NCBI GenBank assembly: GCA_020638835.1
Contig: JACKHV010000003.1
Span: 548,367 to 612,366 of the forward strand
DNA length: 64,000 nucleotides
Direction of reading: 5' to 3'
Origin: Planctomycetota bacterium
GTDB taxonomy: Bacteria; Planctomycetota; UBA1135; GCA-002686595
In this document: positions 45,301 through 53,135 of the stretch, piece after piece
How the letters are laid out: each line of letters begins with the position of its first letter
Position numbering within the stretch: position 1 is the first letter of the stretch
Translations under genes and position numbers: made by a program
The notes under the pieces: generated by a model
What the model was told of the DNA's origin: nothing
Databases searched by the model: none
The model's input: the letters and a program-made list of their open reading frames with translations, nothing else

Positions 45301-45513
45301 GTTGACCTCCTTCTCGATCGGCATCGCGATCGTCTGCGCCAGCACTTCGGGGCTGGCGCCGGGGTAGGAGGTCGTGACCTGGACCGTCGGCGGCGTGATG
45401 TTCGGCGTCTGCTCGATCGGCAAGGCCGGGATCGAGACGAGGCCGAGGATCACGACGAAGAAGGAGACGACGCTCGCGAAGATCGGGCGTCGGATGAAGA
45501 AGATGCTGAACAT
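42352..45513 (-). CDS. RND (HAE-1) multidrug efflux inner-membrane pump
   Basis: 1053 residues, normal for AcrB/MexB-type proton-driven pumps that expel hydrophobic or amphiphilic compounds. The N-terminal F-F-I-R-R-P-I-F-A helix start, two large periplasmic loops, the proton-relay aspartates in the fourth helix (G-I-V-V-D-D-A-I-V-V-V-E) and Lys in G-L-A-A-K-N-A-I-M-I-V-E are all present, so it should be functional. It begins 18 bases after the stop of its adaptor gene. No TolC-like outer-membrane gene is in this window. Confidence 0.95.
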   Translation of the reverse strand: MFSIFFIRRPIFASVVSFFVVILGLVSIPALPIEQTPNITPPTVQVTTSYPGASPEVLAQTIAMPIEKEVNGVDDMIYMSSMCSNDGRYTLTVTFEVGTDIDMATVLVQNRVSIAEPKLPEEVKRQGVTTQKQSTNMVMVVSLLAEDTERYDAIYQSNFIDTKLVDSLKRVPGVGGVTVFGAKNYGMRIWLDPARLKARGLTTGDVLNAIREQNVQVAAGQIGAPPTTEGTEFTYTINTLGRLAEASEYEDMIVKVGADGSLVRIRDVARVELGADNYGQSMTFDGRVSIGMGIYQLPGANALSIAEGVQAQMEELAGSFPPGLTFTIAYDSTRFIEASIDEVFSSLLIAVLLVVLTVYVFLQDLRTTLIPSATIPVSLIGTLFVMNALGMSINTLSLFGIVLAIGIVVDDAIVVVENTMRIIDEEKLPAKEATAKAMGQITGPVVATTLVLLAVFVPTAMMAGITGRLYQQFAITISVATVFSSVNALTLSPALCGILLRPTPEKRNFFFRGFERILDSSRRGYVGLATRLIRRLAIAMVLYAAFLGGAVFGFMKVPSGFLPDEDQGFVFVNAMLPEGASLERSQAVLAYLEENLLAIPGVEHTIGIGGYSFLDGVNTANAASVIVTLDPWEDRTEVEQSVASILARANGFLHSYQPAAGFAFSPPPISGLGNAGGFEYKLEDRGGVGPLQLEQFANDLVLGGFQDPVLGRMNNSFRASTPQLYLQLDREKVKRLGIPLQTVFDTLQANLGSAYANDFNAFGRTYKVMVQADLAYRDRVDDIARLEVRNAAGDMVPLSTLLAVEDQVGPRTIFRYNNYPSATITGAANPGYSSGQAIQAMAALSERTLSSSMGYEWSGTTYQELKAGSDTIKTFGLALLFVFLFLAAQYESWATPLAVLLSVPFAILGGVALTAARGMDNNVYTQIGFVMLIGLAAKNAIMIVEFAKQQVDEEGVSFVDAAIEGARLRYRAILMTAFSFLLGVIPLVIASGAGAGSRRSLGTAVFGGMLVATIVGIFWIPVLYVFVMKVFSRKPQPAAASTSPPPAGATAEA

Positions 45514-45531
45514 CGGGTCGTCCTCGCTCCG

Positions 45532-46734
45532 TCAGTTCGAGGACGGTTTCTTCGCGCCGCCGTCGGCCTTCGCCGGGGACCCGGCCGGCTTCGCGGCAGC
45601 CTTGGCGGCGGCGGCCTCTTCAAGCGTCTGCGTCCTCGCCGGAAGGCCCGGCCGCGCGCGGATCATGCCGTCGACGATGTAGGCCTCGTCCGCCGTGAGC
45701 CCGTCGTTCACCACGCGCAGCTCGCCCTGCTGTTGGCCGAGCTTCAGGTAGCGTCGTTCGACCGTGCCGTTCGCGCCGACCAGCAGCACGAACTTCCCGC
45801 CCAGGTCGGCGCTGATCGCCTTCTCCTGCACGAGCACGGCGCCCTCGATCACGTCCTGCGGGACGCGCACGCGAGCGAAGAGGCCCGGGTACATGCGGTA
45901 GTCGGAGTTCGGCACGACCGCGCGCACCTGGATCGTGCCGGTGCTCGACTGCGCGGTGTTCTCGATGAAGTCGATGTAACCTTCGTGGGGGAAGCCCTCG
46001 TCGCCCTCGAGGGCGACTTGCACCGGATGGCGAGCGCGTTCCGAGCCTTCGTCCACCGCGCGCGCGCTGAACTCGCGCAAGAATTCCGTGAAGGTGCGCT
46101 CGGAGATCTCGAAGTAGACGTGCAAGGGGTCCAGCTCGACTACGGTGGTCAGCAGCGTGGGCTCCCCTGAACCGACGAGGTTCCCGAGGTCGACGAGGTT
46201 GCGGCTGACGCGACCGGTCACCGGCGACTTCACGTCCGTGTAGCTGAGGTTCAGCTGGGCTTCTTCGAGCGCCGCGCGCGCGGCTTCGATGTTCGCCTGG
46301 GACTTGTCGCGCTCGGCGCGCCGCAGTCCGACCTCCGAGGCGCTGACCGCGTTCGACTTCGCCGCCGTTTCGACGCGTTCGAAGTCGGCTTGCGCCCGGT
46401 TGTACTCCGCTTCGCTGATCCGCAGGCTCGCTTGGGCTTGGGCGACTCGCGCTTGGAACTCGGACTTCTCGATGGTGAACAAGACGTCACCCGCCTGGAC
46501 GTCCGCACCGACCTCGAACTCGATCGACTGCAGGAAGCCGCGCACGCGGGCGCGCACCTCGGCGGTCTGGGCCGGACGGGTCTCCCCGATGAACACCTGC
46601 TCGCGCGTGACGTCGCGGACCACCGGCTTGGTGATCGTGACGAGGGGCGGCTGGTAGGCGGCGGGGGCGGGTTTCTCGCAGGCGCCGGCGAAGGCGGCGA
46701 GGAGGGCGACCAGGAGTCGGGACGGATGCTGCAT
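45532..46734 (-). CDS. RND efflux periplasmic adaptor lipoprotein (membrane fusion protein)
   Basis: 400 residues from ATG 46734. A lipoprotein signal ends in A-G-A-C at Cys19. The lipoyl/barrel-hairpin layout follows: V-R-A-R-V-R-G-F-L-Q-S-I, V-G-A-D-V-Q-A-G-D-V-L-F-T-I, a long alpha-hairpin (~95-155), then S-P-V-T-G-R-V-S. It links the pump to an outer-membrane channel. It ends in a Lys/Ala-rich tail. The pump gene lies 18 bases downstream, so the two form one operon. Confidence 0.93.
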   Translation of the reverse strand: MQHPSRLLVALLAAFAGACEKPAPAAYQPPLVTITKPVVRDVTREQVFIGETRPAQTAEVRARVRGFLQSIEFEVGADVQAGDVLFTIEKSEFQARVAQAQASLRISEAEYNRAQADFERVETAAKSNAVSASEVGLRRAERDKSQANIEAARAALEEAQLNLSYTDVKSPVTGRVSRNLVDLGNLVGSGEPTLLTTVVELDPLHVYFEISERTFTEFLREFSARAVDEGSERARHPVQVALEGDEGFPHEGYIDFIENTAQSSTGTIQVRAVVPNSDYRMYPGLFARVRVPQDVIEGAVLVQEKAISADLGGKFVLLVGANGTVERRYLKLGQQQGELRVVNDGLTADEAYIVDGMIRARPGLPARTQTLEEAAAAKAAAKPAGSPAKADGGAKKPSSN

Positions 46735-46873
46735 GCGTGCTCTCACGGGTGGAATGACCGAGCGCGCATTCTAGGGAGAGCGCCGCGCGGATCCCGTGTC
46801 GATTCGAGCGCGTGGCCGTAGCGGCCTGCGCGAGTCGGCGCACTCGTCGGAGCGCGGATTGCGGTGCATGGGA

Positions 46874-46902
46874 GGGCGGCCGCTCAGGAGAAACGGCCGC
46901 CC
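46874..46902 (-). terminator. Hairpin upstream of the RND adaptor gene
   Basis: Nine-base arms (GGGCGGCCG at 46874-46882 and CGGCCGCCC at 46894-46902) surround an 11-base loop. The hairpin lies between the short minus-strand frame at 47019-47120 and the adaptor gene, where it could end transcription from the former. Confidence 0.45.
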
Positions 46903-47018
46903 GTCCGCACTACGTGCCGCGCGAGGTTCCGTCGTCGCACGCCCCCGTCAGCAGAGGGGCAGCCCGCAGCTCGCGCCGCGGTCGCGACGAAGGTGAGCCC
47001 TCGTGGGCACCACCACAC

Positions 47019-47120
47019 TCAGGAGCGAGAGAACAGCTTGTAGGAGAGCAGGAAGACGCAGGACTCCATCGCCCAGAGGACCAGGAGGACGCCGCCCAAC
47101 CCGTGGATCCAGTTCAGCAT
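47019..47120 (-). CDS. 33-residue hydrophobic small protein (candidate)
   Basis: A short frame from ATG 47120 to TGA encodes M-L-N-W-I-H-G-L-G-G, then a hydrophobic helix (V-L-L-V-L-W-A-M-E-S-C-V-F-L-L-S), ending Y-K-L-F-S-R-S. The ribosome site is weak (GAGG about 13 bases upstream). A single membrane helix with a basic C-terminal end is typical of real small membrane proteins. It resembles the 34-residue protein at 30501-30605 in size and in an E-S preceded by hydrophobic residues. Support comes from composition only. Confidence 0.35.
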   Translation of the reverse strand: MLNWIHGLGGVLLVLWAMESCVFLLSYKLFSRS

Positions 47121-47318
47121 TTCGAAGATCGAGGCCTCGCGACCTCTGCATGTTTCCATCGGCAGCAATTGCTCCCTTCAACGCAGACCGCCGGAAAGAC
47201 CGCCATCTCATATCGGGGCGATTCCCGCGTGTCCCGGGGCCGGGTCGAGCGACGCCGACGTGCCGCTCTACCCACCAAAGGACGCGAACCGCTCGCGCTG
47301 GACAGGGTCTTCGCCTGC

Positions 47319-47990
47319 ATGCGCGAGGTCGAAGATCGCGGAAAGTCGAAGGAAGACGCGGCATCCGAGGGACTGCCGCAGTTGGCGCGCGTGCTGGGGC
47401 TGCGGGGAGGGAAGGGGCTTGCCGAGCTCGCGGCCTTGCTCGAACGCGAGGGTTGGGTGGGCCTCTCGCGCCGTCCCTCCGCCGATCTCGCATGTGAGAC
47501 GGGCTGGAGTCCCGAGCGCTGCGAGCGCCTCAGCGCGGTCTTCGACGTGGGACGCCGGGTCGAGTCCGCGCGCTGGCAGCCCTCCGAAGCCCTGCGCGAT
47601 CCGGCCGCGGTGCACCGCCTGATGCTGCCCCGGCTGCGGGGGCTCGAGCGCGAGGAGTTCCACGTCCTGCTGCTCGACGGCAAGCACCGTCTACGGCGCG
47701 TCTCCCGCGTCAGCGAAGGCACCCTGACGAGCAGCCTGGTCCACCCGCGCGAGGTCTTCCGGGACGCGGTCCGCGCGGCTGCCGCCGCTGTGCTGGTCGT
47801 CCACAACCACCCCTCGGGCGACCCGGAGCCCTCACGGGAGGACCTCGAGGTCACCGAGCGGCTCGTCCGCGCGGGGCGTCTGCTGGGGATCCCGCTGCTG
47901 GACCACCTGGTCGTGGCCGAGGGCGGCTACGTCTCGCTGCGCGAGCGGGGCTGGATCCGGCCCGGAGGGGGCCCCGCGTCCCAGGTCTGA
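47319..47990 (+). CDS. radC: RadC family JAB/JAMM-domain protein
   Basis: 223 residues from ATG 47319, close to the usual RadC length. The N-terminal helix-hairpin-helix-like part is followed by the JAMM metal motif: Glu113 in R-E-E-F-H-V-L, H-N-H-P-S-G-D at 162-168, then S-x-E-D. Despite its name, the family's role in DNA repair is unproven. The gene stands alone upstream of the pilus locus. The frame extends further upstream, but that part lacks family features. Confidence 0.85.
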   Translation: MREVEDRGKSKEDAASEGLPQLARVLGLRGGKGLAELAALLEREGWVGLSRRPSADLACETGWSPERCERLSAVFDVGRRVESARWQPSEALRDPAAVHRLMLPRLRGLEREEFHVLLLDGKHRLRRVSRVSEGTLTSSLVHPREVFRDAVRAAAAAVLVVHNHPSGDPEPSREDLEVTERLVRAGRLLGIPLLDHLVVAEGGYVSLRERGWIRPGGGPASQV

Positions 47991-48536
47991 GTCGCGCGTG
48001 CATCTTTTCGCGACTCTCCCCGGCGATCGGGGAACCGGACGTCCCTTGTCGAGTGGGGGAATGGACCGGCGCGCGCCGTGAGGCGGCCCTCCGCACACGA
48101 GCGCGCCGGTCACCTCTCGCGAGCAGCGAACCGACCCGGGGGGGTGGATCGCGCCGCACACCGGACGGGCGAGCGCTGAGCGACTCGCCCTTCCTCCTTT
48201 AATAAGGTCCGTCGTCACGAGCTGCGTCGCGAGGCGCGCCGCCGGGCCGGCTGGGCGCGAGCGTGCCGCCGCGGCCCAGGCGAGGCATGCGGCGACTCCC
48301 GCGCCTCCGCTCCCGCGCGTGCCGAGTGGGGGTGTCGCGTCCCTCTCTTCGCACGCCCTTCTCACTCCCGCTCGCGGTTCGAATCCGCCGTCATCGCGCC
48401 CGATCCGTCCCGCGCCGGGACTGCGGTCGATTTTTTGCGCTCTTTCGGCCCCCGGTACTCCGCGCGGACGGAAGCGCTCGCGTTGAGATCCCCCCGCCGC
48501 GATCGGCGGGGCGCGAACCGCACCGAGGAGACACCA
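47991..48536 (+). other. Intergenic region ahead of the Tad pilus locus, 546 bases
   Basis: I see no convincing gene. It includes an AT-richer stretch near 48196-48212 (CTCCTTTAATAAGG) and a T-run near 48431-48436, which are candidate promoter elements for the pilus operon. The last bases carry the ribosome site GAGGAG for the secretin gene. No repeat or RNA gene was recognised. Confidence 0.4.
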
Positions 48537-50897
48537 GTGAAGCCGCTGTACGGGAAGAGTGAGGAGCGTCGCGAACGAAGGTTCGTGCACGACTCGAGTG
48601 GGATGAAGAGGCGCCGCATGCTCGCACGCTTCGCGTGCACCGGCGTCGCCATCCTGTGCGGCGGACTCGGCGCGCGCGTCACCGCGACGCCGTCGGGCAA
48701 CGGCGGCGCGGAACCGGCGGCGCGGCCGCCCGTGCGCTTGTTGACCGCGGACCCCGCTCCGCAACCCGCCGTCCTCGCACCGGCGCCGCGCGTGCACGCG
48801 CAGTCCGGCGCGCCGGAGCTGCTGCAGCAAGGACAGTACAAGCGCCTGCGCTTCGAGCGCCCGATCCTCGACATCTCGATCGGCGACCCCGAGATCGCCG
48901 CCGTCGAGCTGGACAACGACCGCGAGCTCCTGCTGCTCGGTCGTAAGCCCGGCAGCACGAACCTGATCCTCGGCTTCGAGAGCGGACCGGTCGAAGTCCC
49001 GATCACCGTGCTGATGGACCTCGGCGTGCTGTCGAGCGCGCTCGCCGACGTGCACCCTTCGATCACCGCGCACAAGGCGCCCGATCGCGAAGCGGTCGTG
49101 CTGCTCGGGCGCGTGCCGCTCGCCGTCTACGCGCAGCGCGCGGAAGACATCGCGCGGCGCTACCTCGAAGCGTCCTCGCCGGAAGGTGAGTTCCTGGTCG
49201 GCGACGCCGCGGAGAGCGTCGCGAGCGAGCAGAGCCGCGCCGGGCGCGACCAACGCCGCCGCACGCGCACGGTGTCCGTGATCAACCTGATCCGCATCGA
49301 CAGCCTTCCGGAGAGCCTCGGCACGAAGAGCGCGGAAGAGAAGATCATGGAGGCCATCTCCGGCCTCCGCGACCACGACGTGCGCGTGCGCCGCGTGATG
49401 AAGGGACGCCTGCCCGACGACGAGCAGGACCTTCTGATCCTCGAGGGCACCGTGCCGGACCAGGTGTCCTTGGTGCGCGTGCTGAGCATCGCCTACAAGG
49501 TCTTCTACGGCGCGCGCAAGGACGTCAACGAGCGCGTCACCGACGGCATCACGAACCAGGTCACCGAGTACGAGGGCGACATTCGCTCGCTCGCGGACGA
49601 CCTCGAGGTGATCGCGGACGAGGCCGGCGCGCTGGTCGGCATCGACGACGCCGGCGGCAACACGGGCGACCGCCAGCTGCTCTCGGGCTTCGGCACCGGC
49701 AGCAGCGGCAGCAACCGCTCGGGCATCGCGAACGGCGGCCTGCGCAACAAGATCCAGAACAACCTCGGCCGCGCGAAGGCGATCGAGCTCGCCGACGGCC
49801 GTCTGCTCTCGTTCATCGAGGTCGAGGACCTGCCGCAGGTGCGCGTCGACCTGCGCCTGTACGAGGTGAACCGCACCGCGCTGTTCGAGTACGAGAGCGA
49901 CCTCGCGTTGCTGCTCAGCGACTTCGACCAGGGCGGACTCTCGCCGGCGGGCGTCGCGACGGCCGTGCAGGGAACGAACGCCGCGAGCGTCGGCGCGAGC
50001 GGCAAGGCGATCCAGAACGCGCTCGGCTTCCTCAACGGCAAGGCGTCGAACCAGCTGCAGATCTCCGGCTCGAAGGCCGCGCTCGACAGCCTGTTCAGCC
50101 TGCTCGAGAAGGAAGAGGTCGCGCGCAGTCTCGCGAAGCCGTCGCTGACGGTGCTCTCGGGCGAGACGGCGGTGTTCGAGGTCGGCGGCGAGGTGCCGAT
50201 CGACCAGAGCTTCGCGACGAACGACGTCGGCGCGAACGGTGTGTTCAACGGTGTCAGCTTCATCCAGTTCGGCATCAAGCTCGCGATCCGCCCGCTCGTC
50301 GACGAGAAGGACTTCGTCACGATCGACTTCGCGCCCGAGGTGACGGCGCCCGACGCCTTCCTCACCGCGGCCCTCGCGACGGCGACCGGTGAGAACCCGT
50401 CGACCTTCGCCTTCGAGAGCCGCTTGCTGCGCACCAGCGCGCGGATGCTCGACGGCGCCACGCTGCTCGTCGGCGGCCTGTCGCAGAAGAACCGTCGCGA
50501 CGCGTCGGCCCAGGTGCCGTGGATCAACAAGGTCCCGCTGCTCGGCCTGCTGTTCCAGAACTTCGACTACTCGGACGACGACCTCGAGCTCGTCGTGATG
50601 GTGCGCGTTTCGATCGTGCGCGACCCGATCCCCGAGGCCAGCCTGTGGGCGTTCCCCGGGACGAACGAGATGCTGGACGCGGTCATGCCGATCCCGGTTC
50701 TCCCGCCGCCGCCTCCGCGCGTGCCGAGCGGTGAACCCGAGGACGTCGAGACGAACGTCGACGAACCCGCCGCGACCGACGAAGTGCCGTCCGCGCGCCT
50801 CGAGACCGACGACGATGCGTACTTCGCGGACGAGCCGGGAGTGGCCTACCGGACCGACTACGACGACGAGCCCTTCGTGAAAGGTCGGGTGCGCTGA
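48537..50897 (+). CDS. Tad/Flp pilus outer-membrane secretin (RcpA/CpaC-like), oversized
   Basis: 786 residues from a GTG with GAGGAG seven bases upstream; CpaC/RcpA is usually about 450-550. After a signal region comes the pilus N-domain (Y-K-R-L-R-F-E-R-P-I-L-D-I-S-I-G-D). A long middle part (~200-440) contains a BON-like segment and a Gly/Asp/Ser-rich insertion. The secretin core follows: V-D-L-R-L-Y-E-V-N, A-K-P-S-L-T-V-L-S-G-E-T, F-E-V-G-G-E-V-P-I, and V-P-W-I-N-K-V-P-L-L-G-L-L-F-Q. The last ~90 residues are a Pro then Asp/Glu-rich tail. It forms the pilus exit pore. Confidence 0.88.
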   Translation: MKPLYGKSEERRERRFVHDSSGMKRRRMLARFACTGVAILCGGLGARVTATPSGNGGAEPAARPPVRLLTADPAPQPAVLAPAPRVHAQSGAPELLQQGQYKRLRFERPILDISIGDPEIAAVELDNDRELLLLGRKPGSTNLILGFESGPVEVPITVLMDLGVLSSALADVHPSITAHKAPDREAVVLLGRVPLAVYAQRAEDIARRYLEASSPEGEFLVGDAAESVASEQSRAGRDQRRRTRTVSVINLIRIDSLPESLGTKSAEEKIMEAISGLRDHDVRVRRVMKGRLPDDEQDLLILEGTVPDQVSLVRVLSIAYKVFYGARKDVNERVTDGITNQVTEYEGDIRSLADDLEVIADEAGALVGIDDAGGNTGDRQLLSGFGTGSSGSNRSGIANGGLRNKIQNNLGRAKAIELADGRLLSFIEVEDLPQVRVDLRLYEVNRTALFEYESDLALLLSDFDQGGLSPAGVATAVQGTNAASVGASGKAIQNALGFLNGKASNQLQISGSKAALDSLFSLLEKEEVARSLAKPSLTVLSGETAVFEVGGEVPIDQSFATNDVGANGVFNGVSFIQFGIKLAIRPLVDEKDFVTIDFAPEVTAPDAFLTAALATATGENPSTFAFESRLLRTSARMLDGATLLVGGLSQKNRRDASAQVPWINKVPLLGLLFQNFDYSDDDLELVVMVRVSIVRDPIPEASLWAFPGTNEMLDAVMPIPVLPPPPPRVPSGEPEDVETNVDEPAATDEVPSARLETDDDAYFADEPGVAYRTDYDDEPFVKGRVR

Positions 50898-51661
50898 TGT
50901 TCCGCCTGCTGCAGATCCTCGCCCTCGGCGCGCTCGTCACGCTCTCCGCGTGCAACTCGCCCGGCATGGGCTACCGGTCCTCGGAGACCGATCCCGACGT
51001 CCGCCTGATCGGACTGATGAGCGTCTTGCACGGCGAAGACGTCACGCAGTCCTGCCCGAACGGATGCGCCGAGCGCGGCAAGCCGAACTGCGAGCGCTGT
51101 CGCCACCTGATCGACGAGCGCGGACGCATCGTGATCGACCACGAGCGCACGCGGAACCAGATCGAGCGCCTCGCCCTCGAGTACCCCAACCACGCCCCGA
51201 CGCTGTTCGCCGCGGCGAGCCTCGCGTACGAGGCGGGGGAGAAGGAGCGCGCGGCGGGCTACCTCGACGAGCTGCTCTCGCGCCACCCCGTCCACCCCGA
51301 GGCGGCCGTCCTGCGCAGCCGCATCGCGATCGAGGAGGGGAACCTCTCCGGCGCGCGCCGCACGCTCGAGCAACAGATCCAGTTCACGCCGGACCACGCA
51401 GGTCTGCGCGAGGCGCTCTCCGCGACTCAGTTCCTGGACGGCGACCTGATGGCCGCCCTGACGCAACTCGAAGTCGCCGAGCGCCTCGGTGCACCTGCCT
51501 GGCGCGTGGCCTTCAACCGCGGCTTGATCGCGGAGACGGCCGGCAACGCGCGCGGCGCGATCGAACAGTACGAGATCTCCTTGGCGGAGCGCCCCGAGTA
51601 CCGGGCCGCGGCTTCGCGCAAGGCGGGTCTGCTCGCCACGGCGGGGGAGGCGGCGTTCTGA
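50897..51661 (+). CDS. TadD-like TPR lipoprotein
   Basis: 254 residues, overlapping the secretin stop by one base (TGATG). Lipobox L-S-A-C at Cys19. Then come a Cys-containing segment (S-C-P-N-G-C-A-E-R-G-K-P-N-C-E-R-C) and several TPRs (~95-245: A-A-A-S-L-A-Y-E-A-G-E-K-E-R-A-A-G-Y-L). TadD proteins are outer-membrane lipoproteins that help secretin assembly. The C-x4-C-x7-C-x2-C segment is an addition not expected in this family. Confidence 0.8.
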   Translation: MFRLLQILALGALVTLSACNSPGMGYRSSETDPDVRLIGLMSVLHGEDVTQSCPNGCAERGKPNCERCRHLIDERGRIVIDHERTRNQIERLALEYPNHAPTLFAAASLAYEAGEKERAAGYLDELLSRHPVHPEAAVLRSRIAIEEGNLSGARRTLEQQIQFTPDHAGLREALSATQFLDGDLMAALTQLEVAERLGAPAWRVAFNRGLIAETAGNARGAIEQYEISLAERPEYRAAASRKAGLLATAGEAAF

Positions 51662-51827
51662 ACGCCACCCCGCACACCAAGCACGGAAGGGGACCGCGCG
51701 TTGCGCACGCGCACTCGCCCGTTCCGAGCCCGACCCCGCGCGGCCTCCGCGTCGCGCTCGGCCGGCTTCCAGGATGCACATCTCTCTGCATCGCTTTCGA
51801 CACGAACCCTAGGAAGGAGTGACGCAC

Positions 51828-52154
51828 ATGCGTCTCAACAAAAACATCAACCGCAAGAAGCGCGGTGCTGCGCTGGTCGAGTACGGCCTGCTCATCGCCG
51901 GCGTGGCCCTGGTCTGCGCCGTCGGCATCTCGCTGTTCGGCAAGAAGACGAACGACATGATCAGCGTGACCGCGGGCGTGCTGCCCGGCGCGACTGCTGC
52001 TGACAACGTCCCCGTGAAGAGCGCCGGTCTGATCCACTCGACGAGCGCCAACGGCGTCCACGAGATCGACTTCAACGGCATCGGTGACGGTAGCGACACC
52101 AACACCATGGGACAGGTCTACGGCGCCGGCGCCGAGGATCTGATCAGCGACTGA
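51828..52154 (+). CDS. flp: Flp-family type IVb pilin (long form)
   Basis: 108 residues from ATG 51828, with AGGAAGGAG eight to sixteen bases upstream. A GTG nine bases earlier overlaps the ribosome site and is rejected. A basic leader (K-N-I-N-R-K-K-R-G) precedes the prepilin cleavage site after Gly13. The mature start A-A-L-V-E-Y-G-L-L-I-A-G-V-A-L has the Glu-Tyr pair of Flp pilins. Classical Flp pilins are about 50-70 residues; here a ~60-residue Gly/Asp/Ser-rich C-terminal part is added, perhaps surface exposed. A hairpin follows the gene. Confidence 0.88.
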   Translation: MRLNKNINRKKRGAALVEYGLLIAGVALVCAVGISLFGKKTNDMISVTAGVLPGATAADNVPVKSAGLIHSTSANGVHEIDFNGIGDGSDTNTMGQVYGAGAEDLISD

Positions 52155-52185
52155 GACGCGGCCCCCGAGCGTCACCTTCCCCGGC

Positions 52186-52210
52186 GATCCGCGAGCAGGG
52201 CTCGCGGGTC
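52186..52210 (+). terminator. Hairpin after the pilin gene
   Basis: Arms 52186-52195 and 52201-52210 form a 10-base stem with one G-T pair around a 5-base loop. No T-tract follows. It may be an attenuator that keeps pilin mRNA levels above those of the downstream assembly genes. Confidence 0.45.
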
Positions 52211-52246
52211 GCAGGGGGTCCCTCTCGCGAGGCAGGAGACGAGCGC

Positions 52247-53101
52247 ATGAAGCGAGTGAACTTCGAGCGACGCACGACACGGCGAGGAGACGCGCAGCGA
52301 CGCGGCAGCATCCTCGTGGAGTTCGCGCTCGTCGCCTTCGCGCTCTACCTCTTGCTCGCCGCCGGCATCTCGCTCGGACGAGCGATCTTCGCCGGCCAGG
52401 TCGTGCAGTCCGCCGCGCACTCGATGGCGCGCGAGCTCGCCACGATCTCCTTGGGTCCCGGCAGCGCGACCCTCGACTTCGACGCGGCTCTCGCGCGACC
52501 GAGCGTGCGGGCGCGCATCTACGACCCAAGCGCGCTGGTCATCGACCGCGACCTCTACCCGACGGCCGCCGACCTCGACGCCTACTTCGCCGGTCTGCCC
52601 GTCGTGAACCAGCTGCTTCGCCCGCTCTACGTGGTCGACCGCGTCGGCGGCGCGAACTACCTGCGCTACCCCGGCGCGCTCGTCACCGGTCCGGACGGCT
52701 TGACCGTCATGATCCCGCGCGTCGCCACCGCGGAAGACGGCACGACGACGGTCGTCGACTGGGTCGCGCCCGTCGAGGAAGTGCTGCCCGTCGGCCAGAC
52801 GACGAGCCACTTCGGCATCGACGCGCCCGACACGCAGTGGGCCGGCGTCGCCTCGGTGCGCGTCAGCTATCCCTATCAGTCCGCCACGCTCAGCGCTTTC
52901 GGCGCCGACGGCACGCCCGCCACGGGCGCCGGCGGCGGCGGCGGTCTCCCCGCGGGCTACGCGCTCGCGGGCGGCAGCGACGCGGGCCTCTACGCGGGCG
53001 ACCTGGGCCTGGGCGAGCAGTTCGCGTACGGCCGCTCCGTGCGCCCGTTCCGCAAGTTGATCACCGGTCAGGCGAGCTTCCGACGCGAAGTCGTCGAGTG
53101 A
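52247..53101 (+). CDS. TadE-family pseudopilin
   Basis: 284 residues with AGGAG ten bases upstream. A long basic leader ends R-R-G (~18-20), followed by S-I-L-V-E-F-A-L-V-A-F-A-L-Y-L-L-L-A-A, the TadE-type prepilin motif with Glu at +5. The remainder (~45-284) is an exported domain with a Gly-rich run near 225-235. TadE/TadF proteins are minor pilins processed by the same peptidase as Flp. Confidence 0.82.
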   Translation: MKRVNFERRTTRRGDAQRRGSILVEFALVAFALYLLLAAGISLGRAIFAGQVVQSAAHSMARELATISLGPGSATLDFDAALARPSVRARIYDPSALVIDRDLYPTAADLDAYFAGLPVVNQLLRPLYVVDRVGGANYLRYPGALVTGPDGLTVMIPRVATAEDGTTTVVDWVAPVEEVLPVGQTTSHFGIDAPDTQWAGVASVRVSYPYQSATLSAFGADGTPATGAGGGGGLPAGYALAGGSDAGLYAGDLGLGEQFAYGRSVRPFRKLITGQASFRREVVE

Positions 53102-53135
53102 GCCGGCCACTTTCCCGCCAGAGACGAGTTCCGTC

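Noticed and set aside
42997..46170. Plus-strand open frame of about 1057 codons opposite the RND pump and adaptor
   Set aside because: It is a mirror of the codon pattern of two certain genes (pump and adaptor). It has no domain and is extremely rich in Arg, Asp, His and Val.
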